Shown here one piece after another: positions 1-7,732 of a stretch of DNA of 64,000 nucleotides. Numbering within the stretch: the stretch's first letter is position 1; each line of letters begins with the position of its first letter. This stretch comes from Sediminicola sp. YIK13 (GTDB taxonomy: Bacteria; Bacteroidota; Bacteroidia; Flavobacteriales; Flavobacteriaceae). The notes beneath the pieces were generated by a model. The model saw only the letters and a list, made by a program, of their open reading frames with translations, did no database searches and was not told where the DNA came from. The DNA lies in assembly GCF_001430825.1 (NCBI RefSeq), contig NZ_CP010535.1, positions 2,274,501 to 2,338,500 on the forward strand, read 5' to 3'. Both the position numbers and the translations under genes were made by a program.

Positions 1-1391
1 ATTCAATAGGTACCATTAATAAGGAAGGGAAGCGCTCTTGGATTTTTCCCAAAAAACCTAGTGGCAGGTACTATACCTATCGGAAATGGGTAAGTTATGT
101 TCTTTTATTGTTCCTGCTGTCGTCACCCTTTATAAAAATAAATGGGAATCAGTTCTTGATGTTCAATGTCTTAGAGCGCAGGTTCAATATTTTTGGATTT
201 CCATTTTGGCCACAAGATTTTCATCTGTTCGTCATTTCCATGATCACCGGTGTTATTTTTGTCGCCCTCTTTACGGTTGCTTTCGGCCGTATTTTCTGTG
301 GCTGGATATGCCCCCAAACTATTTTTATGGAGATGGTATTTCGCAGGATCGAGTTTTTAATTGACGGGGACAGGGGAGCACAGATAAAGTTGGACAAACA
401 ATCGTGGAATGCGGAGAAAATCAGAAAAAGGGTTTTAAAATGGACTGTGTTCCTGATTATTTCCTTTCTGATCGCCAATGTATTTTTGGCTTACCTGATA
501 GGGAGCGATAAATTATTTCAATACATCATTGATGGGCCCTTACAACACGTAAGCACCCTTATTTCCCTGATCATTTTTACAATGGTTTTCTATTTTGTAT
601 TTGCTTGGTTCAGAGAACAAGTATGTATCATAGCCTGCCCTTATGGACGTATGCAAGGCGTTTTATTGGACAACAAATCCATTATTGTCGCCTATGACCA
701 TAAAAGGGGGGAAAGAGAAAACGGAAGAAAGAAATTCAGAAAAAATGAAGACAGGGAAGCTTTGGGCCATGGAGACTGTATTGATTGTTTCCAATGTGTA
801 AATGTGTGTCCTACTGGGATCGATATCCGTAATGGCACCCAATTGGAATGCGTCAATTGCACTGCCTGTATAGATGAATGCGATCATATCATGGAAAAGG
901 TAAATCTTCCCAAAGGACTTATACGATATGCAAGTGAAGACAATATAGAACAAAAAGAAAAATTTAAGTTCACCCCTAGACTTAAAGGGTATTCGGCCAT
1001 TTTGGTCATATTGACTGGGGTCCTGATCGGCATGCTTTTTTTAAGAAATGACATAGAGGCCAATATCCTAAGACTACCAGGACAACTCTACGAGCATAAG
1101 GAAGGAAATATCATCAGCAATGTGTATACCTATAAATTACTGAATAAGACCACTTTGGACATAGCCGATGTACATTTTGAACTCATGTCGCACAAAGGCA
1201 ATATCAAGTTGGTAAGAAATCAGAACTTTAGTGTTCCAGCACAGCAATCATCAGAAGGCACTTTATTTATTGAAATAAATAATTCCGTGTTGAACGGGGA
1301 CAAGGACAAATTAAAAATAGGGATCTACAGCGGGAAAAATTTAATTGAATCAACTACCGCAAGATTCTTGGCACCTAGAAGTTATAAATAA
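1..1391 (+). CDS. ccoG: cbb3 oxidase accessory protein CcoG (5'-truncated by window)
   Basis: FixG/CcoG family membrane polyferredoxin needed for assembly of the cbb3-type cytochrome c oxidase, thought to reduce copper for the active site. The frame is already open at base 3, so the real start lies a short way upstream; 462 residues are visible. An ATG-less TTG at 108 would drop the conserved SWIFPKKPSGRYY stretch and is not the start. Hydrophobic helices carry CGWICPQ and CIIACPYGRMQG; two ferredoxin motifs follow (CIDCFQCVNVCP and CVNCTACIDECD, about nt 778-885), then another helix and the C-terminal Ig-like FixG domain. A ccoH-like gene begins 27 bases after the stop, so ccoN/O/P are expected just outside the window. 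Confidence 0.95.
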   Translation, partial: SIGTINKEGKRSWIFPKKPSGRYYTYRKWVSYVLLLFLLSSPFIKINGNQFLMFNVLERRFNIFGFPFWPQDFHLFVISMITGVIFVALFTVAFGRIFCGWICPQTIFMEMVFRRIEFLIDGDRGAQIKLDKQSWNAEKIRKRVLKWTVFLIISFLIANVFLAYLIGSDKLFQYIIDGPLQHVSTLISLIIFTMVFYFVFAWFREQVCIIACPYGRMQGVLLDNKSIIVAYDHKRGERENGRKKFRKNEDREALGHGDCIDCFQCVNVCPTGIDIRNGTQLECVNCTACIDECDHIMEKVNLPKGLIRYASEDNIEQKEKFKFTPRLKGYSAILVILTGVLIGMLFLRNDIEANILRLPGQLYEHKEGNIISNVYTYKLLNKTTLDIADVHFELMSHKGNIKLVRNQNFSVPAQQSSEGTLFIEINNSVLNGDKDKLKIGIYSGKNLIESTTARFLAPRSYK

Positions 1392-1418
1392 AGTGATTCA
1401 AATTAAAATACTATTATC

Positions 1419-1874
1419 ATGAAAATAAATTGGGGAACAGCAGTAGTCTTAGCCTTCATTGCCTTTATAAGCTTTATCCTATTTTTTGTGGTCAGGATGA
1501 CGATGGATAGTAACTCCAATCACGATCTGGTGACCGAAGGATATTATAAAGAAGAGCTGGGCTTTCAAAAAAAAATGGATGCCGAACACAATGCCAATAA
1601 TTTAAGCACAAAGATTAGCATTGAAAAGACCGATTTAGGTTGGGAAATAAGCTTTCCAGAAGCCATGGAACCACAAAAATTAATGGGAACAGTGTCCTTA
1701 TACAGACCATCTAATAAGCACTTGGATTTTGATTTACCTATCAATATATCCAATTCAAATTTGCTCATACCCGACAAACGCTTGTTGGATGGTCGATGGG
1801 ACATTACGATTTCCCTGGAATATGAAAACAAAAACTATTTACACAAGGAAAGCCTGACCTATATTAAAAATTAA
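1419..1874 (+). CDS. ccoH: FixH/CcoH family protein
   Basis: A 151-residue protein with one N-terminal membrane helix (about residues 7-28, AVVLAFIAFISFILFFVV) and a periplasmic domain of beta character. The position directly after ccoG, the size and the motif around YYKEELGFQKKMD match the FixH family, which takes part in cbb3 oxidase assembly or stability. Gaps to its neighbours are 27 and 32 bases, which suggests one transcript with ccoG and the next gene. The family call rests on context and general likeness as much as on strict motifs, since FixH is weakly conserved. Confidence 0.88.
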   Translation: MKINWGTAVVLAFIAFISFILFFVVRMTMDSNSNHDLVTEGYYKEELGFQKKMDAEHNANNLSTKISIEKTDLGWEISFPEAMEPQKLMGTVSLYRPSNKHLDFDLPINISNSNLLIPDKRLLDGRWDITISLEYENKNYLHKESLTYIKN

Positions 1875-1906
1875 TGAACAAAATTGCAAAAACCCTTTTC
1901 AAATAA

Positions 1907-2611
1907 ATGCTGATATCTGCTGTCATATTGGGACTCTTGGGCAGCTTGCACTGTGTAGGAATGTGCGGGCCCATTGCCTTTCTGTTGCCTGTGGATAGAA
2001 GCAATTCCTATAAGAAATTCTCCCAAATCCTCATGTATCATTTGGGAAGACTCTTGGCCTATGGCACCATGGGATTGGTGTTTGGTTTTTTGGGCAAGGG
2101 ACTCTATGTCTTTGGCATGCAGCAAAAACTATCAATTTTTATTGGCATCCTTATGATACTTGTGGTACTGCTTCCCTATAGAGCCTTTCAAAAGTACAAT
2201 TTATCCAAACCCTGGTTCAAGGTGATTTCAAGAGTAAAAAGTCGGTTGGGAAAAGAGCTCCAGAAAAAATCAGCGGACACGTTCTTGACCATCGGTTTAT
2301 TAAACGGGTTCCTTCCTTGCGGTTTGGTCTATATGTCACTTTTTGCTGCCATTGCCATGGGCAATCCTTGGCACGGTTCATTGTATATGATACTTTTTGG
2401 ATTGGGCACTATTCCGTTGATGACCTCAGCTATTTATTTAACGGGCATTTTAAAAGGCAGTGCACGTAAAAGGATACAAAAACTGATTCCGGTCTTTGTA
2501 ATTGTGATTGGTCTTCTTTTTATTGTTCGTGGCTTGGGACTGGGCATACCCTTTATATCGCCAGAGCCGGTTATAGAATTGGTCTCCAGCAACATTGATT
2601 GTGTTGATTAA
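1907..2611 (+). CDS. sulfite exporter TauE/SafE-type membrane protein (COG2836)
   Basis: A 234-residue polytopic membrane protein with about six helices. The N-terminal GSLHCVGMCGPIAF signature and the later NGFLPCGLVYMSL motif are typical of the COG2836 branch of the TauE/SafE superfamily, also described as an UreH-like transmembrane domain. Members are regularly found next to ccoG/ccoH in Bacteroidota and epsilonproteobacteria. The Cys/His residues in helix 1 make a role in copper handling during cbb3 maturation plausible, but that is inference. It is the last gene of the visible cco operon; a 16-bp palindrome and a separate short gene follow. Confidence 0.85.
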   Translation: MLISAVILGLLGSLHCVGMCGPIAFLLPVDRSNSYKKFSQILMYHLGRLLAYGTMGLVFGFLGKGLYVFGMQQKLSIFIGILMILVVLLPYRAFQKYNLSKPWFKVISRVKSRLGKELQKKSADTFLTIGLLNGFLPCGLVYMSLFAAIAMGNPWHGSLYMILFGLGTIPLMTSAIYLTGILKGSARKRIQKLIPVFVIVIGLLFIVRGLGLGIPFISPEPVIELVSSNIDCVD

Positions 2612-2631
2612 TTCTTTAAAAAAAAGCCCAC

Positions 2632-2647
2632 CCTGACCTAGGTCAGG
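2632..2647. promoter_or_regulatory. perfect 16-bp palindrome, candidate Crp/Fnr-family site
   Basis: CCTGACCTAGGTCAGG is its own reverse complement. Its TGAC-N4-GTCA core follows the TGA-N6-TCA pattern of Crp/Fnr regulators. A -7-like TAGAACTTTG lies at 2667-2676; a start about seven bases later would put the palindrome centre near -42, the usual position for class II activation. The downstream gene is the 61-residue ORF at 2725. The regulator itself is not in the window. Confidence 0.55.
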
Positions 2648-2724
2648 ATTATTATCTTGAAAACTTTAGAACTTTGGCACTATCAAGTTTATTATTTTTT
2701 ACAACCAAAATCAAAGTCACCGTT

Positions 2725-2910
2725 ATGAAAAAAAAAACAACTCAAGTATCCATAATAGGGAAGAACGATAACAACTACATGCTTAAGTTTCCTCATTTAC
2801 ATGTAAAGGTTTCTGTCAATGAAGAATTATACAAAAAAATGCTTAACAGCAGTTTATATGAGTTTAAACCTATTGAAAATAAAAAACTGGCCGAATCAAA
2901 ACATAGTTGA
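2725..2910 (+). CDS. small hypothetical protein, 61 aa
   Basis: I do not recognise a family. ATG at 2725 gives a protein starting MKKKTTQVSIIGKND that is basic at the start, soluble, and has a short beta-like middle (LKFPHLHVKVSVNEEL). The frame is open further upstream to 2674, but that part overlaps the candidate promoter and is AT-rich, so 2725 is preferred. It sits alone between the cco genes and the convergent usp gene and is preceded by the TGAC-N4-GTCA palindrome, so it may be induced at low oxygen together with its neighbours. Confidence 0.6.
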   Translation: MKKKTTQVSIIGKNDNNYMLKFPHLHVKVSVNEELYKKMLNSSLYEFKPIENKKLAESKHS

Positions 2911-3045
2911 CTTTAAAATTGGAATCATATGGGCTATTGACCGAAGTTTACACAATAATTGGCATGACCAAAATCTAGTATAGATTGGGTATATTGGGCA
3001 TATCTACCCCTAAAATACTTCTAAAATTGGACTTTTTATTGGCTT

Positions 3046-3867
3046 CTAGAGTTTGAAGGTCACTACCGGAATTTTGGAGTGGTTGGCAACATCCTCCCCT
3101 ATACTTCCCATAAAGAAATGCGTAAGACCCTTGCGACCATGGGTAGGAATTCCCAGAATATCTGCATTGATATCCTTACTGTAGTTCAATATTCCTTTTT
3201 CCACGGTGTAGTCATTATAAATTTCAACCTCCTTACCAACTTTTGCCTTTGCCAAGAACTGCGATACCCGTGCATAGATATCTGCCGTGCTCAAAAAGTC
3301 ATCTCCCGGAGTATTCACATACACCAAATGTAGCTCAGCAGAAAATTTATTTGCAAAATCCTTGGCCTTTTCTAAGGCTGGCAGATTATCTTCTTTAAAA
3401 TCACAAGCAAATACAAAATGATCTAGCTTAAAATCACTTATATCGTCTTTAATGACCAGTACAGGAACATTTGAGTTTCTTACCACCTTTTCGGCATTGG
3501 AACCAATAAATATTTCTTTTAATCCATCAGCGCCATGTGATCCCATAACCACTAAATCGGCCTGGTGCTTCTCAGCAACCTCATTTAATTCACTGAATAC
3601 CTTAAAGCGCTTAATTATTGGGGTTACCTTAATATCTTGAAGATAGGGTTTGTCTAAAAATTCGGAAAACCTCTTCTCTGAAAGTTTAATTAAAAATAGC
3701 ATCTGATCTTGCTGCATGCCTTCGGTTGTGGATAAAATTGCCGTGGAAAGTTCCAACATATGAACCGCGAAAATTTCAGATCCATATTTTTTAGCAATAG
3801 ACGCCGCTACTTTCAGGGCATATTCCGATTGTTCAGAAAAATCAACAGGTACGATAATTTTTTTCAT
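3046..3867 (-). CDS. tandem-domain universal stress protein
   Basis: A 273-residue cytoplasmic protein with two UspA domains (about 1-145 and 150-273). The first has the full nucleotide-binding signature G-x2-G-x9-G-S in GSHGADGLKEIFIGS. The second keeps the end of the motif (THGRKGLTHFFMGS) but its first Gly is replaced by Pro, so one domain may bind ATP less well. It starts 30 bases after hemN on the same strand with no terminator between, so both probably share the promoter that carries the Fnr-like box near 5316. Usp proteins are common members of anaerobic regulons in this phylum. Confidence 0.92.
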   Translation of the reverse strand: MKKIIVPVDFSEQSEYALKVAASIAKKYGSEIFAVHMLELSTAILSTTEGMQQDQMLFLIKLSEKRFSEFLDKPYLQDIKVTPIIKRFKVFSELNEVAEKHQADLVVMGSHGADGLKEIFIGSNAEKVVRNSNVPVLVIKDDISDFKLDHFVFACDFKEDNLPALEKAKDFANKFSAELHLVYVNTPGDDFLSTADIYARVSQFLAKAKVGKEVEIYNDYTVEKGILNYSKDINADILGIPTHGRKGLTHFFMGSIGEDVANHSKIPVVTFKL

Positions 3868-3897
3868 GATTTCAGATTTTGAGATTTATTAATATCA

Positions 3898-5268
3898 TTA
3901 AATAGTCATTGAAAACAAACGTGTATCAGGAGCCTTCCTGTGCAACAATATATCAAAGGCCATACTAATATTTCTAATGAATGGTCGGCCTTCTTCTGTT
4001 ACTCTTAAAACATTCCTCCCTATTTCCACCAGCCCGTCTGATTCCATTTCTTCCAATCGCTCCAACACCTCTAAAAGTTCCGGGAAATATTCCTCCTGAC
4101 CATACCATGAGGTTTCAAAGCGACACATTAAATTTAAAATGTGTTTTCTTATTATTTGTTCTTCTTCAGTTAATATATGACCTCTGTACACGGGAATGAT
4201 ATTATTGTCAATGAGATGATAATACTCTTCCAAGCCCTTTACATTTTGTGCAAATCCATACCAGCTATCACTGATACTTGAAACTCCCAGCCCCACCATC
4301 AATTGAGTCTTGGATGCGGTGTACCCCATGAAATTGCGATGTAACTCTGAAGATTCCATGGACTTAAAGAGCGCATCGGTAGGCAACGCAAAATGATCCA
4401 TTCCAATTTCTTTATAGCCTACTTTTGAAAGCATCAGCTTCCCCTTTTCATATTGTTCTCGTTTATCATCAGCTGAAGGCAAATCTGCATCATTATAACC
4501 ACGTTGTCCATTTCCTTTCAACCAGGGAACATGTGCATAGCTATAGAATGCCAAACGATCGGGCATCAATTCTTTGGTCTTTAAAATGGTCTGTTCTACA
4601 TGCTCCAGGGTCTGAAATGGTAATCCGAAAATGATGTCATGCCCTACAGAAGTATATCCTATTTCCCTGGCATATTCCGTGACCCGCTTTACATTTTCAA
4701 AAGGCTGGACCCTATTAATGGCCTTCTGTACCGTTTCATTATAATCCTGAACACCAAAGCTTACCCTTCTAAATCCAAGATGGTATAGCGTTTCCAAGTG
4801 CTTTTTAGTGGTGTTGTTGGGATGACCTTCAAAACTGAACTCAAAACCTTCGTCCTTGGTTGCGGTCTTAAAAATCCCTTCAATCAATATCTTGAGGTTT
4901 TCAGGCGAAAAAAAAGTGGGGGTTCCCCCTCCCAAATGCAGTTCTTTGATCCTAGGTCTGGAAGAAAACAAATTACAATACAACCACCATTCCTTAAGCA
5001 CTGCCTGTATATACGGACCTTCCTTATCATGTCGCTTGGTTATTCGCTTATGACATCCACAAAAGGTGCACATCTGCTCGCAAAAGGGCAAATGAATGTA
5101 CAGGCTTATCCCCTCCTCTACATTGCTCTCTTCAAAACTTTGGATTAAGGTTTGTTGCCATATTTTACCTGAAAATGAGTCCATATTCCAGTAGGGAACG
5201 GTAGGATAACTGGTATATCTGGGTCCTGCAATATTATACTTCTGAACTAATGTTGTCATATTTGGCAC
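3898..5268 (-). CDS. hemN: oxygen-independent coproporphyrinogen III dehydrogenase
   Basis: Radical-SAM enzyme that converts coproporphyrinogen III to protoporphyrinogen IX without oxygen, in heme biosynthesis. At 456 residues it has the usual HemN length. The cluster-binding residues are visible as C63-x3-C67-x2-C70-x-C72; the fourth Cys is the mark of true HemN as opposed to HemW (compare the gene at 47639). LHLGGGTPTFF and the YTSYPT N-terminus are also typical. It is the first gene of a two-gene unit with the universal stress protein. An Fnr-like palindrome and a TACTTTTG -7 element lie just upstream. Confidence 0.96.
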   Translation of the reverse strand: MPNMTTLVQKYNIAGPRYTSYPTVPYWNMDSFSGKIWQQTLIQSFEESNVEEGISLYIHLPFCEQMCTFCGCHKRITKRHDKEGPYIQAVLKEWWLYCNLFSSRPRIKELHLGGGTPTFFSPENLKILIEGIFKTATKDEGFEFSFEGHPNNTTKKHLETLYHLGFRRVSFGVQDYNETVQKAINRVQPFENVKRVTEYAREIGYTSVGHDIIFGLPFQTLEHVEQTILKTKELMPDRLAFYSYAHVPWLKGNGQRGYNDADLPSADDKREQYEKGKLMLSKVGYKEIGMDHFALPTDALFKSMESSELHRNFMGYTASKTQLMVGLGVSSISDSWYGFAQNVKGLEEYYHLIDNNIIPVYRGHILTEEEQIIRKHILNLMCRFETSWYGQEEYFPELLEVLERLEEMESDGLVEIGRNVLRVTEEGRPFIRNISMAFDILLHRKAPDTRLFSMTI

Positions 5269-5279
5269 TTAATTAGTTT

Positions 5280-5287
5280 CAAAAGTA
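5280..5287 (-). promoter_or_regulatory. -7 element of hemN promoter
   Basis: On the minus strand the bases read TACTTTTG, an exact match to the Bacteroidota TAnnTTTG element, 11 bases upstream of the hemN ATG. Transcription would start near 5276. No clear -33 TTTG is present, as expected for an activator-dependent promoter. Confidence 0.65.
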
Positions 5288-5307
5288 AAGGCACTACCGG
5301 AAAGAAT

Positions 5308-5325
5308 ATATGATATCTATCATAT
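5308..5325. promoter_or_regulatory. Fnr-like box upstream of hemN
   Basis: ATATGATA-TC-TATCATAT is an 8+8 inverted repeat with a 2-base centre. It contains TGAT-N4-ATCA, the inner part of the FNR consensus TTGAT-N4-ATCAA. The centre at 5316.5 is about 40.5 bases before the transcription start predicted from the -7 element, which is the class II activator position. Anaerobic control of hemN by FNR-type regulators is well known in other bacteria. Confidence 0.72.
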
Positions 5326-5350
5326 TTAAGGCAGATGTTCGCCCATACCT

Positions 5351-6712
5351 CTAATAGGTATCCTTTATCCAGTTATAGGGCGGCCGTTTGATCCATAACC
5401 CCCTTGTAAAATCTGGGAAATTTTGTGGTGCGCCATTATTTTCAATGGATACTTCCGATAAGGGGGTAATGGCACTCCAAGCTGCCGCATCATAGGCGTC
5501 CAGCGGCGGGGCTATATTTAATTTTGCCGATTCAACAAAGGAATTCAGCACAAAGAAATCCATTCCCCCATGTCCAGATCCTTCCGCATATTCTCCATAT
5601 TTCTTCCAAAGGGGATGATCGTATTCCTTAAGCCAGGCATCGGCAACATCCCATCTGTGGGGTTCCGATTTACCTTCTATGTAAATCCTATTTCCGTCTA
5701 CCTCCCAGAGGCCGTTAGCCCCTTGTACCCTAAATCCCAAAGAGTAGGGTCTTGGCAGGTTACAATCGTGGGTCACAATGATGGTTTCTCCATTAGCCGT
5801 CTCAATCGTAGAGGTAATGACATCACCCTGCTTAAATTTAACTTTGGCATTGGGATGGTCTTCCCCACCTTGTTTTACAATATGGTTGTGCAGGCCTATT
5901 CCTTTACTGGAGCTTGAAGTCATAGAAACAAACCTATTGCCCCTGTTGATATCGGCCATAACAGCAATGGGCCCAACTCCGTGGGTGGGATATACATCCG
6001 CATTTCGCTTTACTGAATGTTCTGTTCGCCAACGGGCTTCGGAATATCCCTTTTCACCAAACTCGACTCCCCCTCCGTACGGCTGACTCCCATTATTAAA
6101 TTTCACTTCCCTCAAATCGTGTTGATACCCACATCTAAAATGTACCAGTTCCCCAAATATATTTTGCCGGACCATATTAAGAATGGCCATTACATCCCTT
6201 CTATAATTCACATTTTCCAATATCATCATATGGGTGCCAGTGCGCTCGTGGGTATTTACCAAGTCCCAACATTCCTCTAGAGTATTCGCTGCAGAAACCT
6301 CAACCCCGGCATATTTACCGGCTTCCATGGCGTCAACTGTCATTCTCGTATGCCACAACCATGGCGTTGCTATAATAACCGCATCCACTTCTTTTAATTC
6401 CAAGAGGTTCCGGTAATCATGATCGTTGCTCCCATAGGTTTTAGGTGCCTTTTTACCCGCCTTGATCATCTTTTTCTTGGCTTCTTCAATCCTACTGGCA
6501 TCAATATCGCAGATGGCTGTAACATTTACATCCTTGCGCAAAAGAAGATTACTGAGATGGTTATTTCCCCTCTCCCCTACGCCTATAAGTCCAACATTTA
6601 ACTTTTGAGATTCAAAATTTCCAAAAAACCTGAGAGAAATACTTGGTGTCACCAGAATTCCCGCTCCCAATACACTCGTTTTTTTAATAAACTTTCTTCT
6701 AGTGGTCATCAA
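5351..6712 (-). CDS. Tat-exported Gfo/Idh/MocA oxidoreductase, GH109-like
   Basis: A 453-residue NAD-dependent oxidoreductase-fold protein. It begins with a twin-arginine signal (TTRRKFIKKTSVLGAG), then a Rossmann motif (GLIGVGERGNNHL) and the C-terminal MocA domain. The sequence around FRCGYQHDLREVKF, together with the Tat signal, matches my knowledge of glycoside hydrolase family 109, NAD-using alpha-N-acetylgalactosaminidases known from Elizabethkingia and other Bacteroidota. It is therefore likely a periplasmic glycosidase rather than a dehydrogenase. It is divergent from a nucleotidyltransferase and a NahK-like kinase, which fits a role in N-acetylhexosamine use. The family-109 assignment is likely but not proven here. 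Confidence 0.8.
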   Translation of the reverse strand: MMTTRRKFIKKTSVLGAGILVTPSISLRFFGNFESQKLNVGLIGVGERGNNHLSNLLLRKDVNVTAICDIDASRIEEAKKKMIKAGKKAPKTYGSNDHDYRNLLELKEVDAVIIATPWLWHTRMTVDAMEAGKYAGVEVSAANTLEECWDLVNTHERTGTHMMILENVNYRRDVMAILNMVRQNIFGELVHFRCGYQHDLREVKFNNGSQPYGGGVEFGEKGYSEARWRTEHSVKRNADVYPTHGVGPIAVMADINRGNRFVSMTSSSSKGIGLHNHIVKQGGEDHPNAKVKFKQGDVITSTIETANGETIIVTHDCNLPRPYSLGFRVQGANGLWEVDGNRIYIEGKSEPHRWDVADAWLKEYDHPLWKKYGEYAEGSGHGGMDFFVLNSFVESAKLNIAPPLDAYDAAAWSAITPLSEVSIENNGAPQNFPDFTRGLWIKRPPYNWIKDTY

Positions 6713-6833
6713 TTAAAATAAGTTGGTTATTGGTGGATTAAATTAAACATTTTGAAATTATATATGAAGCCTCTGCTTTTTAAAAATGGAATTCCTATCA
6801 AAAATCTTATTTTTACTACTGATGCAAAAAAGG

Positions 6834-7727
6834 ATGACACTGTTGTTAATGGCCGCCGGAAAAGGTAGCCGATATGGGAAACTAAAACAATTTGATGGTT
6901 TGGGTCCAAAAGAAGAATTCCTAATGGAGTTCAGTATTTACGATGCCATTGACGCAGGGTTTGACCATGTTGTCATCATCACCCAACGGGACCATGTTGC
7001 GTTTCTTAAGGATCATTTAATGGCGCGTATTCCAAAAAACATAAAACTGGATGTCCTTTCTCAGGAATTGGAGGAGCTCCCGCCAGGAACAGAGATTTTG
7101 GTGGAACGAAATAAACCCTGGGGCACGGCCCACGCCGTCTGGACCGCCAGAAACCAAATCAACTCCCCTTTTGTGGTATTGAATGCCGATGATTATTACG
7201 GAAGGGCTGCATTTGGTGAAGCAGCGTCATTTATAAAAAATCCAGTAACAACCTCCCCTTTTGCTATGGTAGGGTACACCCTAAAAGAAACACTATCACC
7301 AAATGGGTCTGTTTCCAGGGGAATATGTAGCATAAAAAATGGGAACCTCTTAAGTGTAGAGGAACGCTTAAAGATCATTTCCGAAAACGGAGAAATAGTA
7401 GACTTGGATTCTGGGAAACATTTCAGTGGGGAAGAAATGGTAAGCATGAACTTTTGGGTGTGCCACCCGTCCTTATTTTCGGAGATTGAAACGTATTTCT
7501 CTCAATTCCTTCAGGACAAGGAATTGATAAAAAACAGTGAAGTTTATCTCCCCTTTGTTATTCAGTATTTGATAGCAAAGCAAAAAACCACAGTAGCAGT
7601 TTTGCCGGCCAATGGAAAATGGTTTGGGGTCACCTATGCCAATGACCGGGAGCTGGCGGTAATGGAACTGGCTGAAATGACCCATGAGCAAATTTATCCA
7701 TCCCCACTATGGGGCAAGACAAACTAA
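6834..7727 (+). CDS. sugar-phosphate nucleotidyltransferase-like protein
   Basis: The N-terminal LLLMAAGKGSRYG matches the nucleotide-binding loop of NTP-transferases, followed by a region rich in typical features: GPKEEFLMEFSIYDA, NKPWGTAHAVW and FVVLNADDYYG (the metal-binding acidic pair). 297 residues from the ATG at 6834; in-frame ATGs at 6786 and 6822 are alternatives, but the conserved domain starts right after 6834. The stop is five bases before the NahK-like kinase, so the two are almost certainly co-transcribed. In this pairing it probably makes a UDP- or other NDP-activated N-acetylhexosamine from the sugar-1-phosphate. That substrate is inferred from context. Confidence 0.82.
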   Translation: MTLLLMAAGKGSRYGKLKQFDGLGPKEEFLMEFSIYDAIDAGFDHVVIITQRDHVAFLKDHLMARIPKNIKLDVLSQELEELPPGTEILVERNKPWGTAHAVWTARNQINSPFVVLNADDYYGRAAFGEAASFIKNPVTTSPFAMVGYTLKETLSPNGSVSRGICSIKNGNLLSVEERLKIISENGEIVDLDSGKHFSGEEMVSMNFWVCHPSLFSEIETYFSQFLQDKELIKNSEVYLPFVIQYLIAKQKTTVAVLPANGKWFGVTYANDRELAVMELAEMTHEQIYPSPLWGKTN

Positions 7728-7732
7728 GAAAT

